Below are positions 1-5,322 of a stretch of DNA of 5,322 bases, in pieces. The number at the start of each line of letters is the position of its first letter. Within the stretch, counting starts at the first letter, position 1. The notes beneath the pieces are model-generated. The model ran no database searches. It had not been told where the DNA came from and saw only the letters and a list, made by a program, of their open reading frames with translations. The DNA comes from Acidimicrobiaceae bacterium. GTDB lineage: Bacteria; Actinomycetota; Acidimicrobiia; Acidimicrobiales; Palsa-688. Where the stretch lies: NCBI GenBank assembly GCA_027334785.1, contig DAHWQF010000268.1, positions 1 to 5,322 of the forward strand, in the 5' to 3' direction. The translations under genes were made by a program, and so were the position numbers.

Positions 1-1580
1 ATGGCGTTGAGGCACGACGACTTGCCCGAACCGGTCGCGCCCGCGATCAGGATGTGGGGCATTTCGGCCAGGTTGACGAGCACCGGGCGCCCCGCTATGT
101 CGCGGCCTGCGGCCACTTCCAGGGGGTGGCGGGCCGCGGCAGCCTCCCCCGAGGAGAGGACGTCACCTAGCGTCACGGTCTGGCGCTGGCGGTTGGGCAC
201 CTCCACCCCGATGGCCGAACGGCCGGGTATAGGCGCAAGTATGCGCACCTCCGTGGCGGCCATGGCGTAGGCGATGTCGCGATGGAGAGCGGTCACCCGT
301 TGGACCTTGACCCCGGGGCCGAGTTCGAGCTCGTAACGGGTCACGCTCGGGCCTACCGTCGCCCCCACCAGCCGTGTTTCCACGCCGAGCGCAGCGAGCG
401 CGCCTTGCAGGGTCTGGCCGAGCACCTCCACTTGGTGGCGGTCCACCGCCGCCGCTTTGGAGCGCTTCAAGAGCGATATGGGCGGGAGCCGCCAGGGTGG
501 CCTGACCTGGGGGGTGAGGCCGAGGTCGATCGCGAGCTGCTCGCCCTTGCCGGCACTGGCCAGACCGCCGATCGGGAGCGGCTCCGCGGCCAGGAGCGGC
601 ACCCCAGGCCCGCTCCCAGCCCGCGCCTCGGCCTCCGCCTCACCCACCGAGCGCCCCTTGGCCGACCTTTTCCCGCCCTGGTTCCCGCCCTGGCGCCCGT
701 CACGCTGGCGCCCGTCACGCCCCTGGCGCCCGCCTCGCCCGTCGCCCTCGTGGCGCCGGTCACGCTCCTCCGGCTCTTCGCCGGCGAGCGCCGGCCAACC
801 GAACTCGCCCGCCGCTCCCGGGGCTGGCACCTCACCAGGAGCCCAGGGCTCCTCGTCGTCTAGCGCTTCGCCGGCCCAGCCCGTAGCCTCGTCTTCCCAG
901 TCGATGCTGGCGTCGGCACCGGCACCACTCCCCGCCCGCACCAGGCGCCAGGTGGTGCCTAGGGCGAAGCGGGCGCCACGCCAGCCGAGGCGCCCCGCGC
1001 CCCGCAGCCCGTGGCCGACTGCCCGCACCGGGGTCGCAGTCGTCACCAGCAGAGCCACCAAAAGGGCCGCGGCCAACACCAGGCCTGCCCCCCAGGCCCC
1101 GAGGCCGGCCCGCAGCGGGACCGTGACGAGCATGCCGGCCAGGCCCCCGGCCCCGCGCATGGCCCGCAGGGACTGCTGCACGCTCGGCGTCGCACCGGCA
1201 TCAGCGATCAGGCCGGAGAGCGAAACCAGGGCGAGGCCGAGGCCCACCGCCACCCGGGCCGGTTGGGGCCGGGCGCGACGCGAGAGCAGGTAGCCGCCCA
1301 GAGCGAGGAAGCCGGCTGGGACCACGTAACGGGACAAGCCGAACAGGTCGGCCGCCCCTTCCCGCAAGCCGCGGCCCACCGGCCCCGCGAGCTGGGCGTA
1401 CGTGCCCAGGGCGACGAGTGCGCCCACCAACACCCAGGCCAGGCCCCAGATCTCGTCGGACTGCTCTTCGACCAGAGCGACCAGGCCCTCGTGCCACCGA
1501 GGGTGCTCCGGGCGCGCTCGCTCCCGAGATGCCCCCCTCCCCCGACGAGCGGGCGCGACGACCCGAGCCTTGGTTGCCAC
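1..1580 (-). CDS. ftsK: DNA translocase FtsK/SpoIIIE family, N-terminal part (3' end cut by window edge)
   Basis: FtsK is a membrane-anchored, ATP-driven DNA pump that clears and aligns chromosome termini at the division septum. The 526 codons visible run without a stop to the left edge. Residues 1-28 are a basic, arginine-rich cytoplasmic tail. Hydrophobic segments lie near 44-63, 85-100, 108-126 and 147-181, fitting the four-helix FtsK membrane domain. A linker follows, first acidic (about 223-250), then Arg/Gly/Gln-rich (about 273-310). The alpha domain spans about 383-465, with GPSVTRYEL at 410-418 and APIPGRSAIGVEVPN at 449-463. Walker A GATGSGKS is at 514-521 (Lys520), only a few codons from the edge, so Walker B, the rest of the motor and the DNA-reading gamma domain are not visible. 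I chose the GTG at 1580 because it gives MATKARVV, has a GAGG 5 nt upstream, and lies just before the first plausible N-tail. The gene starts 50 bp after rnj on the same strand. The family call is very secure; the exact start is less so. Confidence 0.95.
   Translation of the reverse strand, partial: MATKARVVAPARRGRGASRERARPEHPRWHEGLVALVEEQSDEIWGLAWVLVGALVALGTYAQLAGPVGRGLREGAADLFGLSRYVVPAGFLALGGYLLSRRARPQPARVAVGLGLALVSLSGLIADAGATPSVQQSLRAMRGAGGLAGMLVTVPLRAGLGAWGAGLVLAAALLVALLVTTATPVRAVGHGLRGAGRLGWRGARFALGTTWRLVRAGSGAGADASIDWEDEATGWAGEALDDEEPWAPGEVPAPGAAGEFGWPALAGEEPEERDRRHEGDGRGGRQGRDGRQRDGRQGGNQGGKRSAKGRSVGEAEAEARAGSGPGVPLLAAEPLPIGGLASAGKGEQLAIDLGLTPQVRPPWRLPPISLLKRSKAAAVDRHQVEVLGQTLQGALAALGVETRLVGATVGPSVTRYELELGPGVKVQRVTALHRDIAYAMAATEVRILAPIPGRSAIGVEVPNRQRQTVTLGDVLSSGEAAAARHPLEVAAGRDIAGRPVLVNLAEMPHILIAGATGSGKSSCLNA
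691..720 (-). repeat. 15-bp perfect tandem duplication inside the ftsK linker
   Basis: The plus-strand unit TGGCGCCCGTCACGC occurs twice back to back (691-705 and 706-720), and a partial related copy follows from about 724. In FtsK this encodes a repeated Arg-Asp-Gly-Arg-Gln type unit inside the Arg/Gly-rich linker, around residues 285-298. Fifteen bases keep the frame, so copy-number change would only alter linker length. It is best read as local slippage in a disordered segment. Confidence 0.8.
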
Positions 1581-1585
1581 AACAG

Positions 1586-1589
1586 CCTC
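1586..1589 (-). promoter_or_regulatory. Weak ribosome binding site of ftsK
   Basis: The minus strand reads TTTTGAGG, then five bases, then the GTG at 1580. GAGG is a short but well-spaced Shine-Dalgarno core. It lies in the 50-bp rnj-ftsK gap, which is less GC-rich than its surroundings and shows no clear hairpin terminator. FtsK is therefore probably translated from a message that continues out of rnj. Confidence 0.5.
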
Positions 1590-1630
1590 AAAACTAACAC
1601 CAGCCCCAGCTACAACAGCGGAACTGGCGT

Positions 1631-3310
1631 TCAGACCTCCATCACTACCGGCACGATCATGGGCCGGCGCCGGGTGCGCTCTTGCACGAAGCGCCCGAGC
1701 GCGGAGCGCGCACGGCGACGGAGCGTCTCGTAATCGGCCGGCGCTTCTCCGGGCTGGTGCTCCTCCAGGGCGGCCAGCACCACCTCTCTGGCCTCGTCCA
1801 GGAGCTTCTCCGCCTCGGGTGCGTAGACCCAGCCCCGGGTGATGATCTCGGGGCCAGTCAGCACGGCACCACTTTGGGAGTCGACCGTCACGATGACCAC
1901 GATGAGCCCTTCCTCGGACAGCACCCGCCGGTCCCGCAGTACCCCGGCGCCCACGTCGCCGACGATCCCGTCCACGTACAGGTACCCAGCCGGGACCTCG
2001 CCGGCGAACCCCACCCCCCTCGGCCCGAGCTCCACCACGTCGCCATCCTCCGCGAGCAGCACCGACTCAGCTGGCACACCCATCTCGACCGCCAGGCGCG
2101 CGTGGTGCACGAGGTGGCGGTACTCGCCGTGCACCGGTATGAAGGCACGGGGCTGGGCGACGGACATCAAGAGCCTGAGCTCGTCGCGCATGGCGTGGCC
2201 CGAGGCGTGCACCGGGGCGAGCCCGGAGTGGACCACCTCGGCGCCCCGCCGGCAGAGCCCGTCGATCACCTTGCCCACGTTGGTCTCGTTGCCTGGGATG
2301 GGGTGGGCGGAGAGCACGACGAGGTCGCTCTCGCCGACCTCGACCCACTTGTTGTCCCCCGCTGCCATCAATGACAAGGCCGACATGGGCTCCCCCTGGG
2401 AACCGGTGCAAATAATGCAGATTTTTTCGGGCGGCAAATCGGTCGTCTTTTCGATGTCGACGAGACGGTCTTCGGGGATGTCGAGGAGCCCGAGGCTGCG
2501 CGCATAAGCCACGTTGCGCCCCATGGAGCGGCCGAGCGTGGCCACGTAGCGGTCACAGGAGAGCGCCGCGTCCGCGATCTGCTGAACTCGATGGACGTGG
2601 CTCGCAAAACAGGCCGCTATCACCCGCTTGTCCCGGTGCGCGGCGAACAGGTCCGAGAGGACCTGGCCGACCGACTTTTCCGAAGGCGCGTAACCTTCCT
2701 CTTCGGCATTGGTCGAATCGGAAAGCAAGAGCGCCGTTCCACCGTCCGAGGCCAGTGCACCGATACGGGCCAGGTCGGTGCGCCGGCCGTCCACGGGGGT
2801 CAAGTCGAGCTTGAAATCGCCGGAATGGAGGATAACCCCGTGGGGGGTATGGAAAGCGAGGGCAAAGCCCTCCGGGACCGAGTGCGTCACCGGTATGAAC
2901 TCGATGTCGAACGGCCCTATTTTCCTCCTTTCCCCGTCGGCGACCGGGATCAATTCGGTGCGCGACAAAAGCCCGGCTTCCTCGATACGGTTGCGGGCGA
3001 GGCCGAGCGAGAGCTCCGATCCGTAAATGGGGAAGCTGACCTCGGCCAGAAGGTAGGCGAGCGCACCGCAGTGGTCCTCGTGGCCGTGGGTGAGCACGCA
3101 GGCCACCAGGCGGTCGGCGTTTTCGATTATGTAGCTGAAATCCGGCAGGACGAGATCTACCCCAGGCATCTCTGGATCGGGGAACATGAGCCCGCAATCG
3201 ACCAGCACCGCCTGGCCGTCCGTCTCGAACCAGGCGCAGTTGCGCCCGATCTCGCCGAGGCCGCCGAGGAAGGCTATGCGTACGGGGGACGCGTCCGCAG
3301 CTGGAGGCAA
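1631..3310 (-). CDS. rnj: Ribonuclease J (metallo-beta-lactamase/beta-CASP nuclease)
   Basis: RNase J is a cytoplasmic zinc-dependent endonuclease and 5'-to-3' exonuclease that matures rRNA and degrades mRNA. The 559-residue product has the normal family length. The metallo-beta-lactamase core starts at about residue 10 (VRIAFLGGLGEIGRN). Metal ligands are visible as THGHEDH at 74-80 (His75, His77, Asp79, His80), His143 and Asp165, with His394 in IPVHGEYRHL (391-400). Beta-CASP signatures are DSTNAE (198-203), FASHVHRVQQ (235-244), GRSMGRN (260-266), CTGSQGEPM (301-309), PIPGNE (337-342) and HASGHA (368-373). The C-terminal domain ends with the family-typical RRPMIVPVVMEV. The start is a TTG at 3310, immediately after the dapA TAG and in the same frame. 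No ATG, GTG or other TTG lies between it and the start of the core fold, so this TTG is effectively forced. No good Shine-Dalgarno precedes it, so translation probably relies on ribosomes finishing dapA. All catalytic residues are intact. Confidence 0.97.
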   Translation of the reverse strand: MPPAADASPVRIAFLGGLGEIGRNCAWFETDGQAVLVDCGLMFPDPEMPGVDLVLPDFSYIIENADRLVACVLTHGHEDHCGALAYLLAEVSFPIYGSELSLGLARNRIEEAGLLSRTELIPVADGERRKIGPFDIEFIPVTHSVPEGFALAFHTPHGVILHSGDFKLDLTPVDGRRTDLARIGALASDGGTALLLSDSTNAEEEGYAPSEKSVGQVLSDLFAAHRDKRVIAACFASHVHRVQQIADAALSCDRYVATLGRSMGRNVAYARSLGLLDIPEDRLVDIEKTTDLPPEKICIICTGSQGEPMSALSLMAAGDNKWVEVGESDLVVLSAHPIPGNETNVGKVIDGLCRRGAEVVHSGLAPVHASGHAMRDELRLLMSVAQPRAFIPVHGEYRHLVHHARLAVEMGVPAESVLLAEDGDVVELGPRGVGFAGEVPAGYLYVDGIVGDVGAGVLRDRRVLSEEGLIVVIVTVDSQSGAVLTGPEIITRGWVYAPEAEKLLDEAREVVLAALEEHQPGEAPADYETLRRRARSALGRFVQERTRRRPMIVPVVMEV

Positions 3311-3313
3311 CTA
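3308..3313 (-). other. Stop-start junction TAG-TTG joining dapA and rnj in one frame
   Basis: On the minus strand the dapA stop TAG (3313-3311) is followed at once by the rnj start TTG (3310-3308), with no spacer and no frame change. The preceding 20 bases, inside dapA, hold only a weak GGGCGG purine patch. The layout suggests termination-reinitiation coupling. It also means that any readthrough of this one codon would give a continuous DapA-RNase J polypeptide. The adjacency is seen directly; the coupling is inferred. Confidence 0.75.
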
Positions 3314-4216
3314 CACCGCCCGAGTGAAGGGGCACTGGCGCAGGTTGGCCCAGACCTGCTCAGCCCTTTGCTCGAGGCCGGCGGGCGTCGGGCCCATGGG
3401 CAGCCGGCACTCGCCGGCGGGCAGGCCGAGCGCTCGTAGCATGGCCTTTGTCGGCACGGGGTTGGGGGCGGCGTCGCTCGCCTCAAACTCGTAGGACTCC
3501 CTTAGGCGCTGGTTGACCTCGGCCGCTCCCGCGTTGTCACCTTTTTGCCACCTGGCCACCATCTCGGCGAGCTCCGGCCCCGCCCAGTGGGAGGCGACAC
3601 TTATCACACCCATTGCACCCACGGCGAGCAGCGGGAGCGTGAGGGCGTCCTCCCCGCTCCAGACCTTGAAGCCCGCCGGCGCCCCGGCTATCAGGCCGGC
3701 AGTGGCTGGAGGCTGGCCGGCTGCGTCCTTGAGCCCGGCAATCACCCCATCACCGGCCAGGCGCGCCAAGGTGGCGGGAGCGATCTCCCGGCCCGTGCGC
3801 TTGGGGATGTCGTAGGCGATGAGGGGGATGTGGCTCGCCTCGGCCACGGCCCGGAAATGAGCCTCGATGCCGGCCTGCGAAGGCCGGTTGTAGTAGGGCG
3901 TCACGACCAGCGCCGCGTCAGCCCCGGCCTCGGCGGCCGCCTGGGTGAGCTCGATCGTGTGGGCCGTGCTGGATGTGCCCGTGCCGGCGATCACCGGGAC
4001 GCTGACCGCCTCGCGTACCGCCCGCCAGAGCTCGACTTTTTCGGCATCGCTCAGGGTTGCGCCCTCCCCCGTGGTGGCGGCCACGACGAGGCCGTCGTTG
4101 CCGTTGTCCACGAGCCAGCGCGCCAAGCGGGCGGCACCGTCCAAGTCGAGCTCGCCGCCCGGCCCAAACGGCGTGACCATTGCGCAGATGACCGAACCCC
4201 ACCTAGACACTGGCAC
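3311..4216 (-). CDS. dapA: 4-hydroxy-tetrahydrodipicolinate synthase (DapA)
   Basis: DapA condenses pyruvate with aspartate-semialdehyde, the first committed step of the diaminopimelate/lysine pathway in the cytoplasm. The 301-residue product is a single TIM-barrel aldolase of normal family length. Visible signatures are MVTPF (13-17), TTGE (48-51), TPYYNRPSQ with Tyr108 (106-114), YDIPKRTG with the catalytic Tyr135 and substrate-binding Arg140 (135-142), and GLKDAAG with the Schiff-base Lys163 (161-167). The C-terminal APNPVPTKAML and CRLPMGP stretches are also family-like. The frame stays open upstream to 4357, but those residues (Pro/Cys-rich, no family match) are intergenic. I chose the GTG at 4216 because a strong GGAGGAAGG lies 6 nt upstream and the product then starts at the normal distance from the barrel; a GTG at 4210 is the alternative. 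Lys139 sits where many homologues have a small residue, a minor variation. The gene abuts rnj with no spacer and follows dapB after 100 bp. Confidence 0.97.
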   Translation of the reverse strand: MPVSRWGSVICAMVTPFGPGGELDLDGAARLARWLVDNGNDGLVVAATTGEGATLSDAEKVELWRAVREAVSVPVIAGTGTSSTAHTIELTQAAAEAGADAALVVTPYYNRPSQAGIEAHFRAVAEASHIPLIAYDIPKRTGREIAPATLARLAGDGVIAGLKDAAGQPPATAGLIAGAPAGFKVWSGEDALTLPLLAVGAMGVISVASHWAGPELAEMVARWQKGDNAGAAEVNQRLRESYEFEASDAAPNPVPTKAMLRALGLPAGECRLPMGPTPAGLEQRAEQVWANLRQCPFTRAV

Positions 4217-4222
4217 CGACTG

Positions 4223-4235
4223 CCTTCCTCCCTTT
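4223..4235 (-). promoter_or_regulatory. Strong ribosome binding site of dapA (decides the start)
   Basis: The minus strand reads AAAGGGAGGAAGG, ending 6 nt before the GTG at 4216. It is the best Shine-Dalgarno in the window. It rules out the longer in-frame reading that reaches 4357, because the site would then lie inside the coding sequence. Confidence 0.8.
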
Positions 4236-4269
4236 GTTGGCCCTAACGAGCTTGCCGGCGCCTGCCACT

Positions 4270-4293
4270 GCCCGCCAGCGTAGCCGGGCGGGC
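4270..4293 (-). other. GC-rich hairpin in the dapB-dapA gap
   Basis: Within the 100-bp gap between dapB and dapA (4217-4316), GCCCGCC at 4270-4276 and GGCGGGC at 4287-4293 can pair as a perfect 7-bp stem with a 10-nt loop. No T-run follows on the minus strand, so it does not look like an intrinsic terminator. It could be an mRNA processing or stability element, or chance in GC-rich DNA. I see no convincing promoter or riboswitch in the rest of the gap. Confidence 0.3.
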
Positions 4294-4316
4294 GACAGAG
4301 GAGGGGATGCGCCGCG

Positions 4317-5249
4317 TCACAAGCCGAGCAGGGCGGCGAGGCCCAAGGTGACGCCACGCCGCTGTGGTACCTGCTTCACGGCGAGGAGCACGCCGGGCAT
4401 GAACGAGCTCCGGTCGAACGAGTCGTGGCGGATCGTAAGGACCTCGCCGGCGTTGCCGAGGAGCACCTCCTGGTGCGAGACAAGCCCCCGGAGCCGCACC
4501 GAGTGCACGCGCACTCCCGGAGCGGCCTCGAGGCCCCGGGCCGGGTTCGAGTCGCCGGCGCCCCCGGCCCGAGCCCCCACGGCTTGCCCGTCCGCGTCGG
4601 CTTGCCCGTCCGCGGCCGCTTGCCCCTCCGCGTCGGCTTGCCCGTCCGCGGCCGCTTGCCCGTCCGCGGCCGCTTGCCCCTCCGGGTCGGCTTGCCCCCG
4701 AGCGGCGGCTTGCCGGCCACCAGCCGCCGTCCGGGCGGCGGCCCTGGCGACCGCCACCAGCCGGGCGGTGGAAAGCGCGGTGCCGGAGGGCGCGTCCAGC
4801 TTGCCGTCGTGGTGGAGCTCCACCACTTCGACACCATCGAACCAAGGGGCCGCCAGTTCGGCCAAGCGCATCATGAGCACGGCCCCGATGGCAAAATTGG
4901 GCGCCACCACGCAGTTAGCGCTACTCGCCTCGAAGAGCGCCCGCAGGTCCGCCAGCATTTCTTCGCCAAAGCCCGTCGTGCCTATGACCGCGTGCACCCC
5001 GTGGTGGGCGCACCAGGCCGCATTGGACAAAGCGGCCTCCGCCACCGTGAAGTCGACGGCCACCTCCACGCCGGCGGCGGCCATGGCCTCTGGGCTCTCA
5101 GCTACGACGACCCCGCTCGTCAGGGCGACCTCGCCGGCGTGCGCCGGGTCGACGGCCGCCACCAGTTCGAGGTCGGGGTCGGCCGCGACGGCAGCCTGCA
5201 CCGTGGTCCCCATGCGGCCGCCCGCCCCGAAGACCCCTACGCGAACCAC
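4317..5249 (-). CDS. dapB: 4-hydroxy-tetrahydrodipicolinate reductase (DapB) with a repeat-expanded loop
   Basis: DapB reduces the DapA product with NAD(P)H to tetrahydrodipicolinate in the diaminopimelate/lysine pathway. The N-terminal Rossmann domain shows the nucleotide motif GAGGRMG (8-14), Asp34 at the end of beta-2, DFT (66-68) and GTTGF (90-94). PNFAIG (117-122) leads into the catalytic HHDGKLDAPSGTA (146-158), with His146, His147 and Lys150. The C-terminal VRVHSVRLRGLVSHQEVLLG (246-265) and IRHDSFDRSSFMPGVLLA (273-290) complete the domain. All expected active-site residues are present. The oddity lies between them: residues about 173-232 are an Ala/Gly/Gln/Asp-rich hexapeptide repeat where homologues have a short loop. 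The protein is 310 residues, against about 245-275 usual for the family. The GTG at 5249 gives MVRVGVFGAGGRMG and has GGGGAG 7 nt upstream. A longer ATG reading from 5303 is rejected because it overlaps the preceding gene and its purine-rich site touches the ATG with no spacing. Confidence 0.95.
   Translation of the reverse strand: MVRVGVFGAGGRMGTTVQAAVAADPDLELVAAVDPAHAGEVALTSGVVVAESPEAMAAAGVEVAVDFTVAEAALSNAAWCAHHGVHAVIGTTGFGEEMLADLRALFEASSANCVVAPNFAIGAVLMMRLAELAAPWFDGVEVVELHHDGKLDAPSGTALSTARLVAVARAAARTAAGGRQAAARGQADPEGQAAADGQAAADGQADAEGQAAADGQADADGQAVGARAGGAGDSNPARGLEAAPGVRVHSVRLRGLVSHQEVLLGNAGEVLTIRHDSFDRSSFMPGVLLAVKQVPQRRGVTLGLAALLGL
4582..4707 (-). repeat. 18-bp tandem repeat array (about 7 units) inside dapB
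   Basis: Seven 18-bp units lie head to tail, with plus-strand consensus GCTTGCCCGTCCGCGGCC, starting at 4582, 4600, 4618, 4636, 4654, 4672 and 4690; a decayed eighth starts at 4708. The units at 4600, 4636 and 4654 are identical. The pairs 4582-4617 and 4618-4653 form a 36-bp duplication differing at a single base, which suggests recent expansion. In DapB the array encodes hexapeptides such as GQAAAD and GQADAE, with Gln every six residues from 180 to 222. The period is a multiple of three, so gain or loss of units keeps the frame. There are no unique spacers, so this is not a CRISPR array. Confidence 0.93.
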
Positions 5250-5256
5250 GTCCAGG

Positions 5257-5262
5257 CTCCCC
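5257..5262 (-). promoter_or_regulatory. Ribosome binding site of dapB
   Basis: The minus strand reads GGGGAG followed by seven bases and the GTG at 5249. It sits in the 22-nt gap after the upstream gene's TAG. It supports the short dapB start over the ATG at 5303. Confidence 0.65.
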
Positions 5263-5271
5263 GTGACCTTC

Positions 5272-5322
5272 CTAAGCGCCGGCTTCCCAGTCGGAAAAGA
5301 CATCCTCCTCGAACGGGCCCAG
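5272..5322 (-). CDS. C-terminal tail of the gene upstream of dapB (possibly M16-type peptidase), partial
   Basis: Reading the minus strand from the right edge in the frame that starts at the window's last base gives the 16 residues LGPFEEDVFSDWEAGA, then TAG at 5274-5272. The acidic end and the LGPF start resemble the last strand and tail of M16 zinc peptidases, a gene often found just upstream of dapB in Actinobacteria. Sixteen residues cannot prove the family, so the product name is inference from context. The reading itself is supported by its stop falling 22 nt before the dapB GTG, with a ribosome binding site in between. That is the spacing expected for adjacent operon genes. Confidence 0.5.
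   Translation of the reverse strand: MGPFEEDVFSDWEAGA

Noticed and set aside
457..1293. Long plus-strand open reading of 278 codons opposite ftsK
   Set aside because: It is Pro/Arg/Ala/Ser-rich low complexity typical of antisense frames in GC-rich DNA. The minus-strand frame encodes a clear FtsK with all motifs.
1579..1619. Direct repeat GCTGTTGT twice on the minus strand before ftsK (1619-1612 and 1586-1579)
   Set aside because: Eight bases repeated once, with one copy overlapping the start codon, is weak evidence for an operator and could be chance.
1682..3439. Several plus-strand open readings (1682-2374, 1839-2507, 2591-3439) opposite rnj
   Set aside because: They have no recognisable motif and lie entirely opposite a full-length RNase J with intact catalytic residues.
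4270..4293. Intrinsic terminator between dapB and dapA
   Set aside because: The 7-bp stem is not followed by a T-run on the transcribed strand, so termination cannot be supported.
4217..4357. N-terminal extension of DapA up to 4357
   Set aside because: It overlaps the end of dapB, has no family-like residues and would bury the strong ribosome binding site at 4223-4235 inside the gene.
4582..4707. CRISPR-like array
   Set aside because: The 18-bp units are directly contiguous without unique spacers, are not a normal CRISPR repeat length, and are in frame within dapB.
4243..4845. Minus-strand alternate frame with SGRGRAS-type repeats over the dapB array
   Set aside because: It is a frame-shifted reading of the same 18-bp repeats. 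The array lacks stops in several frames by composition, and the real frame continues into conserved DapB sequence on both sides.

Overview
This window is very GC-rich (well above 65% by eye). It carries one minus-strand run of housekeeping genes, read from the right edge to the left: the last 16 codons of an unidentified gene (possibly an M16-type peptidase), dapB, dapA, rnj (ribonuclease J) and the N-terminal 526 codons of ftsK, which runs off the left edge. This neighbourhood is typical of Actinobacteria. The style of the FtsK, DapA and RNase J sequences suggests the class Acidimicrobiia or a relative; that placement is inference from remembered family patterns, not a search.

Layout by region. 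5272-5322 is the tail of the upstream gene. 4317-5249 is dapB, which has an unusual low-complexity insert encoded by 18-bp tandem repeats (about 4575-4718). 4217-4316 is a 100-bp gap with a small hairpin and the dapA ribosome binding site. 3311-4216 is dapA. 1631-3310 is rnj, which begins at a TTG directly after the dapA TAG and in the same frame. 1581-1630 is a 50-bp gap with a weak ribosome binding site. 1-1580 is ftsK, including its membrane domain, a charged linker, the alpha domain and the Walker A motif at the extreme edge. No stretch longer than 100 bases lacks a gene.

How the genes fit together. DapA and DapB catalyse consecutive steps of the diaminopimelate/lysine pathway, which feeds peptidoglycan cross-linking and protein synthesis. 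RNase J is a central RNA maturation and decay nuclease. FtsK is the septal DNA pump that clears chromosomes from the division site. Same strand and short gaps suggest cotranscription, with the tightest coupling between dapA and rnj. All four assignable starts are non-ATG (GTG, GTG, TTG, GTG).

I see no mobile element, CRISPR array, RNA gene or new multi-gene system. The observations most worth checking are the repeat-expanded loop in DapB and the single-stop-codon dapA/rnj junction.
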